Below the pieces are notes generated by a model. That model worked only from the letters and a program-made list of their open reading frames with translations, made no database searches and had not been told where the DNA came from. A stretch of DNA of 6,342 bases, from contig OMQI01000092.1 in NCBI GenBank assembly GCA_900313185.1, forward strand, positions 1 through 6,342, in the 5' to 3' direction. Positions 1-5,964 of this stretch are shown here, in pieces. The stretch comes from an uncultured Rhodospirillaceae bacterium. Lineage in GTDB: Bacteria > Pseudomonadota > Alphaproteobacteria > RF32 > CAG-239. The position numbers and the translations under genes were made by a program. Position 1 is the stretch's first letter, and each line of letters opens with the position of its first letter.

Positions 1-55
1 CATCAAGTAATTCCTGCCCTCTTTTATATGATGTATTTTCGTTTAATTTAACCAT
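1..55 (-). CDS. 5' end of an unidentified gene downstream of the DUF58 gene (partial)
   Basis: Only the first 18 codons lie in the window, reading MVKLNENTSYKRGQELLD and running off the left edge. The start is an ATG at 55-53 preceded by a good Shine-Dalgarno sequence (GAAGAGG, 61-67, minus strand) at a 5-nt spacing, which is the main reason for calling a gene. The N-terminus has no signal peptide and is polar and charged. In many bacteria a DUF58 gene is followed by a DUF4381, von Willebrand (BatA/BatB-like) or TPR gene, but these 18 residues match nothing I recognise. The 68-bp gap from the DUF58 stop is wider than the 10-bp moxR/DUF58 gap and contains a TTGACA box, so the gene may be a separate transcription unit. 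Function unknown. Confidence 0.6.
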   Translation of the reverse strand, partial: MVKLNENTSYKRGQELLD

Positions 56-89
56 TTTTACCTCTTCTAATTACAGAATAATTGAGCAA

Positions 90-118
90 GAAATACCACA
101 AATTTACCGTTATGTCAA
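90..118 (-). promoter_or_regulatory. Candidate promoter for the partial gene at 1-55
   Basis: On the minus strand there is a perfect TTGACA at 118-113, then a 17-nt spacer and TATTTC at 95-90 as the best-placed -10 box (3 of 6 matches to TATAAT, preceded by TGG). The -35 match is exact and sits in the intergenic gap directly after the DUF58 stop codon, but the -10 is poor. A start near position 83 would leave a leader of about 28 nt before the ATG at 55. This is an inference from motif spacing only. Confidence 0.35.
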
Positions 119-123
119 GCGTT

Positions 124-1053
124 TTATATTTGCGATAATTGTTTGAAAATAGGTATATCTGTCCTAATTTCCATATACTTACATAAAAATTTTTGACAAT
201 TTTTTTTAATATTCTCACGATTGTTTTGAAAATATTGCCGATACTGATTTCTGAAATTTTCAGCAGATGTATCAAAAACCAATTTAGTATCATCATACTG
301 AGCAGCATAAGTTCCATCTTGCGGAGCCGCTTCTTCCAGTACGTCAAATATATTTATGCAATATACCTGATGCTTGCGAGCCAAAACTGCAATCTTTTTA
401 AATTTTTCCGTATCTATATGATAAAAATCACTCAATATAAAAATAGTTCCCTTGCCTTTTTGATTATATTGCAACACATCAAAGGCCTCGCTCATATCTC
501 CAAGTGTGTTGTTCTGCAATATCTCATGTGATTTCAAAGATATTTGGTTGAATATATACATTAAATTAGTGAAATTGTTCTGCGGTTTAAAATATGTGGT
601 TTGTTTACCATCATATATCAATAATCCGAACCTGTCTTTATTACGAACGGTAATCCAGCCGATAAGCGATGCCAACTTTGATGCCGTAACCGATTTAAGT
701 TCATTACGGGTACCGAACACCATTGTTGCCGATAAATCGAGAAAAACCACAATCTCTCTATCTTTTTCTTCAGCGAAAATTTTAGTATACGGTTCTGATT
801 TTCTGGCTGTAACCCGCCAATCTATATCCCGTATATCATCACTAAAATTATAGGCTCGCACTTCTTCAAATTCCATACCTCTCCCTTTAAAGGCTGATTT
901 TACATCACCGGCACGATTTGAAGTGAGTTTATTCGGTTGCAGTGCCAAATACGGTAAATACTTTTGTTGAGCAATCAGTTCTTCAACACTGACTGCCAAT
1001 CCGTGATATTTATCACTTATATCTTGCTCGTTTTTGCTGCTAAGCCATACCAT
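124..1053 (-). CDS. DUF58-domain protein with von Willebrand A-like fold, MoxR partner
   Basis: This 309-residue protein belongs to the DUF58 family, whose members are encoded next to MoxR ATPases and carry a vWA-like domain with a metal-ion-dependent adhesion site (MIDAS). The DUF58 signature lies at about residues 58-80: GRGMEFEEVRAYNF followed by DDIRDIDWR. A MIDAS-like motif, DLSATM, is at 106-111, and a later acidic loop, LSDFYHID, is at 207-214. No signal peptide or membrane segment is visible, so it is probably cytoplasmic. The reading frame can be extended upstream to a TTG at 1080, but the ATG at 1053 is preferred: AAGAGAA lies 5 nt upstream and the gene then begins 10 bp after the moxR stop, consistent with one operon. 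Two small departures from the usual signature are Ser where Gly is common (NFSDD) and Thr in place of the second MIDAS Ser. The client process is unknown; involvement in assembling or activating a protein complex with MoxR is family knowledge, not shown here. Confidence 0.93.
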   Translation of the reverse strand: MVWLSSKNEQDISDKYHGLAVSVEELIAQQKYLPYLALQPNKLTSNRAGDVKSAFKGRGMEFEEVRAYNFSDDIRDIDWRVTARKSEPYTKIFAEEKDREIVVFLDLSATMVFGTRNELKSVTASKLASLIGWITVRNKDRFGLLIYDGKQTTYFKPQNNFTNLMYIFNQISLKSHEILQNNTLGDMSEAFDVLQYNQKGKGTIFILSDFYHIDTEKFKKIAVLARKHQVYCINIFDVLEEAAPQDGTYAAQYDDTKLVFDTSAENFRNQYRQYFQNNRENIKKNCQKFLCKYMEIRTDIPIFKQLSQI

Positions 1054-1058
1054 TGTAA

Positions 1059-1065
1059 TTCTCTT
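1059..1065 (-). promoter_or_regulatory. Ribosome binding site deciding the DUF58 start
   Basis: AAGAGAA on the minus strand sits 5 nt before the ATG at 1053 and overlaps the moxR stop codon (1066-1064). It supports this ATG over the in-frame TTG at 1080 and suggests translational coupling of the two genes. Confidence 0.65.
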
Positions 1066-2038
1066 ATGGTAACGGAACAAGTTTTATCAGTTTTGAAATA
1101 ACATCATCACTGCTTAATCCGGAGGCTTGCGCTTCGAAGCTTAATATCAAACGATGACGCAAGACATCATACACCAAAGCGTGAATATCTTCAGGTGTAA
1201 CAAAATCTCTGCCCGAAAGCCAAGCATGAATTTTGGCGCATTTATCCAAAGCAATGGTGGCACGAGGGCTAGCCCCATAAGCAATAGTATTATTTAAGCT
1301 TTCATCATATTTTTCCGGATGACGTGTTGCCATAATCAATTGAACCAAATATTCTTCCACAGCTTCACTGACGTGAATATCATAGGCTTCTTTACGTGCC
1401 GATAAAACATCATTAATACTCAGAGAACAAGCACTCTGCTTTGTACTGTTATTGGCCTTTGCCATATCTTCTCCACGAACCAAATGCAAAATTCTATGTT
1501 CGGTAACAGCATCCGGTTGCCCTATTTTAATATACATCAGAAAACGGTCGAGTTGTGCTTCCGGCAAGTTATATGTTCCTTCGTGTTCAATCGGATTTTG
1601 AGTAGCCATAACCATAAACAAATTCGGCAATTTATATTGTTTACCACCAACACTGACTTGTCTTTCCGCCATAGCTTCCAACAATGCCGATTGAACTTTG
1701 GCCGGCGCACGGTTAATTTCATCTGCCAAAACCAAATTGGCAAATACCGGACCTTTTCTGAACTCAAACTCTCCGGTTGCCGATACATAAATTTCACTTC
1801 CGGTAATATCGGACGGAAGCAAATCCGGTGTGAATTGGATTCGGTTATACTCAGCCTCTATGCACTCAGAGAGAGTTTTAATGGCTTTAGTCTTTGCCAA
1901 CCCCGGAGCACCTTCCACCAAAGCGTGCCCATCTGCCAACATAGTGATAATCAGTTTTTTAACTAAATCTTCCTGCCCCAAGATTTGTTGTTGCATATAT
2001 TGTTTCAAACCGATAATTTTTTCTCTGATTTCCGACAT
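1064..2038 (-). CDS. moxR: MoxR-family AAA+ ATPase
   Basis: A 324-residue, single-domain AAA+ ATPase of the MoxR family, full length for the family. Visible motifs in order: Walker A GAPGLAKT (43-50), the PDLLPSDITG segment (71-80) characteristic of MoxR proteins, Walker B VLADEINR (103-110), sensor 1 ATQNP (145-149), the arginine-finger region LPEAQLDRF (158-166) and sensor 2 GASPRA (255-260), followed by the helical lid. MoxR proteins hydrolyse ATP and are thought to act as chaperones that remodel or activate partner complexes, often through a vWA protein encoded beside them; the DUF58 gene directly downstream fits that role. The open frame extends upstream to 2353, but that extension is antisense to uvrD and lacks family similarity. 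The ATG at 2038 has GAAAGGA 5 nt upstream. moxR appears to be the first gene of the operon, transcribed divergently from uvrD. The catalytic residues all look intact. Confidence 0.96.
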   Translation of the reverse strand: MSEIREKIIGLKQYMQQQILGQEDLVKKLIITMLADGHALVEGAPGLAKTKAIKTLSECIEAEYNRIQFTPDLLPSDITGSEIYVSATGEFEFRKGPVFANLVLADEINRAPAKVQSALLEAMAERQVSVGGKQYKLPNLFMVMATQNPIEHEGTYNLPEAQLDRFLMYIKIGQPDAVTEHRILHLVRGEDMAKANNSTKQSACSLSINDVLSARKEAYDIHVSEAVEEYLVQLIMATRHPEKYDESLNNTIAYGASPRATIALDKCAKIHAWLSGRDFVTPEDIHALVYDVLRHRLILSFEAQASGLSSDDVISKLIKLVPLP

Positions 2039-2043
2039 TGTAA

Positions 2044-2050
2044 TCCTTTC
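2044..2050 (-). promoter_or_regulatory. Ribosome binding site of moxR
   Basis: GAAAGGA on the minus strand lies 5 nt before the ATG at 2038. This fixes the moxR start and argues against the 105-codon upstream extension that would overlap uvrD. The same TTACA spacer precedes the start codons of moxR and the DUF58 gene. Confidence 0.7.
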
Positions 2051-2070
2051 AAAAACTTGTTTGTAAAACG

Positions 2071-2098
2071 TTAAAACACTTTCAAAAGTTTTTATAAT
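2071..2098 (+). promoter_or_regulatory. Candidate uvrD promoter
   Basis: A perfect -10 hexamer TATAAT is at 2093-2098. With a 16-nt spacer, the upstream hexamer is TTAAAA at 2071-2076 (4 of 6 matches to TTGACA). Transcription would begin near 2105, giving a leader of about 55 nt before the ATG at 2160. The region is very AT-rich, so chance matches are likely. Confidence 0.4.
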
Positions 2099-2125
2099 AC
2101 TATATTGGTATATATAAGTTGTAAA
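2097..2125 (-). promoter_or_regulatory. Candidate moxR-operon promoter
   Basis: On the minus strand TTTACA (2125-2120, 5 of 6 to TTGACA) is followed after 17 nt by TAGTAT (2102-2097, 4 of 6 to TATAAT). TATAGT is 2 nt closer, an alternative with a tight 15-nt spacer. The proposed -10 overlaps the uvrD -10 on the other strand, so the two promoters would compete for polymerase. Support is motif spacing in AT-rich DNA only. Confidence 0.3.
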
Positions 2126-2159
2126 TTTGTTAAAAACAAGAAATTTAAGAAGATTATCC

Positions 2160-4502
2160 ATGGATGATGATATTTTTGATTTGGACGACCAAACATCGGC
2201 ACCGCAGTTGTATGACAATATAAGTGCGTTACGTCCGGCTATGCCGTGGTTGGAAGAGCTGAATCCCGAACAAAGGCAAGCTGTTGAATGTACACAAGGT
2301 CCGCTTTTGGTGCTTTCCGGCGCCGGAACCGGAAAAACTAAAGTTTTAACCACCAGATTGGCTTATATTTTAAGCAACATGTTGGCTCAACCGTGGAATT
2401 GTTTGGTGGTAACTTTCACCAATCGTGCCGCTAATGAAATGAAAGAGCGTGTACAAAATTTAATTGGAGATACTGTGAACAGCGTTTGGCTCGGAACATT
2501 CCACAGAATATGCGTGAAAATTCTTCGGTCACACGCCGAATTGGTCGGGCTAAAACCTAATTTTACCATTTTGGGAGAAGATGACCAAAAACGTCTGATT
2601 AAGCAGATTTTGGAAGCAGAAGGCAGAGATGATAAAAAATATCCTCCGCAAAGCTTTGTAGACAGCATTTCTCGTTTGAAAGATAAAGGAATTACTGTTG
2701 ATAAAGCTGTTTCGGAATTTCGTTCTTCGATATTGCTGACGGTTTATCAAAAATATCAAGCCCGCTTATTGGAATTAAACTGTGTTGATTTCGGTGATAT
2801 ATTACTGGATACCCTGATTTTATTGCAATCAAATCCTGAAGTTGCCGGTATATACTTGGATAAATTCAAATATATTATGGTTGATGAGTATCAAGACACC
2901 AATGTCACTCAATACCTGCTATTACGTCTGCTTTCGCAGAAACATCGTAATATTTGTTGTGTGGGAGATGATGATCAATCGATTTATTCTTGGCGAGGTG
3001 CAGAAATAGAAAATATATTACGTTTTCAAAAAGATTTCGAGGACGCTAAAGTTATTCGTTTGGAACGCAATTACCGCTCCACAGCCAATATTTTAAATGC
3101 AGCTTCTTCTTTGATAGCACATAATACAGAGCGTTTGGGTAAAACATTAAAAGTTGCCGAAAACAGTCCCTCGGCTCGATATGCTGATGATAAAATCAGA
3201 GTAAATAATTACTTTAGCGGTGAAGAAGAAGCTAAACAAATTACATCGGAAATCGAAAAACTGCACCATAACGGATTTAATTATTCCGATATTGCGGTTT
3301 TGGTTCGTACTGCCGCTCAAACCCGTGAGTTTGAAGAAAAATTTATAAATGAAGCTATACCTTATCAGGTTATCGGCGGACCCAAGTTCTACGAAAGAGC
3401 CGAAATCAGAGATATTTTAGCCTATTTACGAGTATTATTGCAGCCGTCCGATGATTTGGCCTTTGAAAGAATTATTAATAAACCGTCACGAGGTATAGGT
3501 GCCAAAACCATCGAGAAATTAAGACAAATCACACATCTTAAGCAGGTATCTATGTTTGATGCGGTAGAATATTTATTAGCTGAAGCTTCTGGCATCAGTT
3601 CCAAAGCAAAAAATAATTTAATTGAGTTTATAAATAATTTCAAAACTTGGCGAGAACTTTTAGTACACGTTCAGCCTGCCGATTTAACCAATCAAATAAT
3701 CAACGATTCCGGCTATATGGATATGCTTAAAAATGACACATCCGCCGAAGCTGAAGGTAGAATTGAAAATTTGCGTGAACTTATCAACGTAATGAGCGAC
3801 AGCGATAATTACCCGACTATGGAAGAATTTTTGGAACACGTCAGCTTGGTTATGGATAATGATTCTTCTATGGATGGTAATAAAGTTATGTTGATCACAC
3901 TCCATTCCGCTAAAGGATTGGAATTTGATGCGGTATTTTTACCGGGGTGGGAAGAAAGTCTTTTTCCGCACCAAAGAAGTCTTGATGAAGGCGGAGCCAA
4001 TTCTTTGGAGGAAGAACGCCGATTGGCTTATGTAGCCATTACCAGAGCTAAAAGGAAATTGTATATTTCAATGGCTACTTCTCGAAAAATATACGGAGAG
4101 TGGAAAAACAATTCCCCTTCTCGTTTCTTAAATGAAATTCCGAGCAGCTGTTTGCAAATTACCAATCAGGTCAGCAGTTGTTACAACGGCAGCGGGAGTT
4201 ATTACGGAGGTTCATCATACCAGAATTCCGCTTCGAAATATGGCGGAGGTTATGCTAAAAAGAAGTTTTCTACCAAACCAAGCTACCAAAAATATGTTGA
4301 CGATGATGAACACGAATATTCGTATGAGTCGGTTAACGACGAATATCAATCACGAAGCAAAAATTCGTATATCGGCGTAAGAGTTTACCACGATACATTT
4401 GGTTACGGAAAAATTATCTCGGTATCCGGACAAATGTGTGTAGTTGATTTTGATAATTACGGCAAGAAAAAAGTTATGGGCAGTTATTTGCGGCAAGCAT
4501 AA
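2160..4502 (+). CDS. uvrD: UvrD/PcrA-type superfamily 1 DNA helicase
   Basis: A 780-residue 3'-5' ATP-dependent DNA helicase acting in nucleotide excision repair, mismatch repair and transcription-replication conflict resolution. All SF1A motifs are present: Q motif LNPEQRQAV (34-42), Walker A SGAGTGKT (53-60), Ia VVTFTNRAANEMK (83-95), II VDEYQDTN (241-248), III GDDDQSIYSWRGAE (269-282), IV RLERNYRS (300-307), V TLHSAKGLEFD (580-590) and VI YVAITRAKRK (624-633). Residues 667-735 are a low-complexity Tyr/Gly/Ser then Asp/Glu-rich linker. Residues 738-780 form a Tudor-like module (GVRVYHDTFGYGKI, then VVDFDNYGKK), the RNA polymerase contact of UvrD/PcrA. The ATG at 2160 has a modest AAGAAG site upstream; an in-frame TTG at 2127 is less likely. 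Rep is a possible alternative, but the Tudor tail favours UvrD/PcrA. The gene is monocistronic, diverges from moxR and ends 3 bp before a strong terminator. Confidence 0.97.
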   Translation: MDDDIFDLDDQTSAPQLYDNISALRPAMPWLEELNPEQRQAVECTQGPLLVLSGAGTGKTKVLTTRLAYILSNMLAQPWNCLVVTFTNRAANEMKERVQNLIGDTVNSVWLGTFHRICVKILRSHAELVGLKPNFTILGEDDQKRLIKQILEAEGRDDKKYPPQSFVDSISRLKDKGITVDKAVSEFRSSILLTVYQKYQARLLELNCVDFGDILLDTLILLQSNPEVAGIYLDKFKYIMVDEYQDTNVTQYLLLRLLSQKHRNICCVGDDDQSIYSWRGAEIENILRFQKDFEDAKVIRLERNYRSTANILNAASSLIAHNTERLGKTLKVAENSPSARYADDKIRVNNYFSGEEEAKQITSEIEKLHHNGFNYSDIAVLVRTAAQTREFEEKFINEAIPYQVIGGPKFYERAEIRDILAYLRVLLQPSDDLAFERIINKPSRGIGAKTIEKLRQITHLKQVSMFDAVEYLLAEASGISSKAKNNLIEFINNFKTWRELLVHVQPADLTNQIINDSGYMDMLKNDTSAEAEGRIENLRELINVMSDSDNYPTMEEFLEHVSLVMDNDSSMDGNKVMLITLHSAKGLEFDAVFLPGWEESLFPHQRSLDEGGANSLEEERRLAYVAITRAKRKLYISMATSRKIYGEWKNNSPSRFLNEIPSSCLQITNQVSSCYNGSGSYYGGSSYQNSASKYGGGYAKKKFSTKPSYQKYVDDDEHEYSYESVNDEYQSRSKNSYIGVRVYHDTFGYGKIISVSGQMCVVDFDNYGKKKVMGSYLRQA

Positions 4503-4505
4503 TAT

Positions 4506-4542
4506 AAAAAAAACGTTCTCTGCACAAGAGAACGTTTTTTTT
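4506..4542. terminator. Bidirectional intrinsic terminator between uvrD and the ankyrin gene
   Basis: A perfect inverted repeat: CGTTCTC (4514-4520), the 7-nt loop TGCACAA (4521-4527) and GAGAACG (4528-4534), flanked by 8 A on the left and 8 T on the right that extend the stem to 15 bp. It starts 3 bp after the uvrD stop and lies 16 bp from the stop of the convergent gene at 4559. Both RNA orientations give a hairpin followed by a U tract, so it should end transcription from both sides. Confidence 0.93.
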
Positions 4543-4558
4543 ATAAGCAGATAACCTA

Positions 4559-5851
4559 TTAATAACCTACAGACTTATTCATACTGCGAACAATCTGATT
4601 TTGTTTGCTGCTATCCTTAGGAGTAATAATTCCGGAGCATTCGTTATCACGTTTGGTCATATCCTCGGCACTTGCCTTCATAAAGAAATCATTAGCCTTA
4701 TCGACAATTTCTTTATAACGAGGCTCGCTTATAGATGCCGAAGCGGCAAAATAACCGGCAGCACGTTTCATACTGTCATTTTCGCCATTCCCCAAATAAT
4801 CCAAACAATAAACAATCTCTTCATCTCCGGCATAAATCCCTTCTACCATTGCAGAAGGAACCAAAACCACCTTCTTAACAATAGGTTGCGGGGCATGATA
4901 TACCGGCTTCTTTTTCAAAACAGGCTTAACCGGTTTCGGAGCCGGCTTTTTGTTCACAACTTTCTTAGGTTCTTCTTTGGCTTTAGGTTCAGCAACTCCT
5001 TTTTTATCTTCAGTCTTTGCCTCTGCTTTTTCAGCTTCTTTACTTTTAGTAGCCGCAGCCAAATCTTTTTCCAATTGTTCCTTTTCAGCCTTAATTTTCA
5101 TTAATTCGGTTTGCAAAGCTATTGATTTTTGTTCAGCCTGTTCTCTGTTAAACATCTCCTGTGCTATCAAACTGGTATTTTGCCTTATCATATCTTCATA
5201 CTGACTTTGAGTTATGGTCGGAACTTCTTTTACTTCAGCCGCAACTTCAGCCACTGGAGCTTGAGTCTTATTTTCTACCTGTTGAGGAACTTGGGCAACA
5301 ACTTCTTTTACTTCAGCCGCAACTTCAGCCACCGGAGCTTGAGTCTCACTTTCCATCTGCTGTGGAACTTGAGCTACGGCTTCTTTCACTTCAGCTACAG
5401 CTTCCGCCACCGGAGCTTGAACCTTACTTTCCACTTGTTGAGGAACTTGAGCCACAACCTCTTTTACTTCAGCTGCAGCCTCTGCTACCGGAGCACTATC
5501 AGAAACCGCTTGTTTTTGTAATTGCAAGTATTGAACCAATACCGGAGTAACCTTCTTTAAATCTTTTTTTTCTGCTATTTTTAACGGGGTCCATCCCTTG
5601 AGATTTTGAGCATTTAAATCAGCTCCGTATGAAAGTAAAATCTGCGTCATATCGGCATTATCTAAAGCAACAGCATAATGCAACGCAGTATTTCCCTGCT
5701 CGTTGGCAACGTTAGGATTTTCCTGATTATTTAACAGTTCCAACACTCGTGATATATTATTATTCTTAACACCGTCAATTAATTCTTGAGTAGAGGCATG
5801 TGCTTGCATAGCAAACATACTTACAAAGGCCAACAGCAGAATTTTTTTCAT
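4559..5851 (-). CDS. Exported ankyrin-repeat protein with 26-residue tandem repeats
   Basis: A 430-residue protein that I do not recognise as a named family. Residues 1-19 are a classic Sec signal peptide (MKK, hydrophobic core, AHA cleavage site after residue 19), so the mature protein is probably periplasmic or secreted. About 2-3 ankyrin repeats span 21-112; the clearest are GNTALHYAV (53-61) with LLSYGADLNAQN (72-83), and GWTPLKIAEK (86-95). Residues 121-210 hold three full and one partial copy of a 26-residue Ala/Val/Glu/Gln-rich unit beginning PVAE. Residues 213-285 are Glu/Lys/Gln-rich and likely helical or coiled-coil. A Lys/Pro-rich linker follows (about 288-325). The C-terminal part (330-410) looks folded, with two cysteines (349, 405) that could form a disulfide. 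The ATG at 5851 is chosen over an in-frame ATG at 5878 because GAGGAG precedes it and the signal peptide starts there. It has its own candidate promoter and converges on uvrD. The architecture suggests an envelope-spanning or protein-binding role; function unproven. Confidence 0.9.
   Translation of the reverse strand: MKKILLLAFVSMFAMQAHASTQELIDGVKNNNISRVLELLNNQENPNVANEQGNTALHYAVALDNADMTQILLSYGADLNAQNLKGWTPLKIAEKKDLKKVTPVLVQYLQLQKQAVSDSAPVAEAAAEVKEVVAQVPQQVESKVQAPVAEAVAEVKEAVAQVPQQMESETQAPVAEVAAEVKEVVAQVPQQVENKTQAPVAEVAAEVKEVPTITQSQYEDMIRQNTSLIAQEMFNREQAEQKSIALQTELMKIKAEKEQLEKDLAAATKSKEAEKAEAKTEDKKGVAEPKAKEEPKKVVNKKPAPKPVKPVLKKKPVYHAPQPIVKKVVLVPSAMVEGIYAGDEEIVYCLDYLGNGENDSMKRAAGYFAASASISEPRYKEIVDKANDFFMKASAEDMTKRDNECSGIITPKDSSKQNQIVRSMNKSVGY
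5222..5491 (-). repeat. 78-bp in-frame tandem repeat, 3 full copies plus a 36-bp partial copy
   Basis: Full copies lie at 5414-5491, 5336-5413 and 5258-5335, with a 36-bp partial copy at 5222-5257. Each unit encodes 26 residues of the pattern PVAExxAEVKExVAQVPQQxE, then five variable residues and Ala. The unit is a multiple of three, so gain or loss of copies keeps the frame. The partial copy matches the end of the third copy at 35 of 36 bases, while other pairs have diverged more, mostly at third codon positions; this suggests stepwise duplication with the most recent event at the 5222-5335 end. Confidence 0.93.
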
Positions 5852-5857
5852 AATATT

Positions 5858-5863
5858 CTCCTC
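5858..5863 (-). promoter_or_regulatory. Ribosome binding site deciding the ankyrin-gene start
   Basis: GAGGAG on the minus strand is 6 nt before the ATG at 5851. It supports starting the protein at the MKK of the signal peptide and not at the in-frame ATG at 5878. Confidence 0.75.
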
Positions 5864-5888
5864 TTTATGTTCATACAAATCTTTACTG

Positions 5889-5916
5889 ATAATATCCTAT
5901 TTTTCTATTTTTGCAA
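5889..5916 (-). promoter_or_regulatory. Candidate promoter of the ankyrin-repeat gene
   Basis: On the minus strand TTGCAA (5916-5911, 4 of 6 to TTGACA) is followed after 16 nt by TATTAT (5894-5889, 5 of 6 to TATAAT). It lies just after the aspS terminator hairpin and would give a leader of roughly 30 nt that includes the GAGGAG site. Position and spacing make it plausible; the region is AT-rich. Confidence 0.45.
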
Positions 5917-5921
5917 GAATT

Positions 5922-5960
5922 TTGTAAAGGCCATCTCAGTTTTTAAGATGACCTTTACAA
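5922..5960 (-). terminator. Intrinsic terminator downstream of aspS
   Basis: The arms TTGTAAAGG (5922-5930) and CCTTTACAA (5952-5960) pair, and CATCT (5932-5936) pairs with AGATG (5946-5950), around a 9-nt loop. Position 5931/5951 is a C/A mismatch in plus-strand RNA but a G-U pair in minus-strand RNA, giving a continuous 15-bp stem in the aspS direction only. It starts 4 bp after the aspS stop. The T tract following the stem is weak (AAATTCTT), so termination may be partial. Confidence 0.75.
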
Positions 5961-5964
5961 TATT

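Noticed and set aside
48..347. Minus-strand 99-codon frame within the DUF58 gene
   Set aside because: It overlaps the DUF58 gene in another frame, is low-complexity I/L/K-rich as expected from AT-rich DNA, and has no supporting start signals.
1484..1966. Plus-strand open frame of 160 codons
   Set aside because: It lies wholly antisense to the moxR core, whose motifs are intact, and its translation has no recognisable domain.
1..2038. The moxR-DUF58 cluster considered as part of a new defence system
   Set aside because: MoxR-DUF58 pairs are widespread in ordinary chromosomes. No nuclease, transposon, integrase or other defence gene is next to them here, and the flanks are housekeeping genes.
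2101..2114. AT-rich inverted repeat TATAT/ATATA in the divergent intergenic region, considered as an operator
   Set aside because: The arms are only 5 bp of alternating T and A, which is expected by chance in DNA of this composition.
2039..2353. 105-codon upstream extension of moxR
   Set aside because: It runs antisense through the uvrD start and Walker A region, is not MoxR-like, and a good ribosome binding site marks the ATG at 2038.
4132..4380. Plus-strand frame inside the uvrD linker
   Set aside because: It is an alternative frame of the low-complexity linker; uvrD continues unbroken through it to the Tudor module.
4551..4569. Short direct repeat ATAACCTA near the end of the ankyrin gene, considered as a target-site duplication
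   Set aside because: There is no mobile element between the copies, which are 3 bp apart, and one copy spans coding sequence. It is most likely chance.
5129..5550. Two overlapping plus-strand open frames (5129-5521 and 5161-5550) with internally repetitive proteins
   Set aside because: They are antisense shadows of the 78-bp repeat of the ankyrin gene. Because the unit is a multiple of three, every frame looks repetitive and can stay open. No ribosome binding site supports them.
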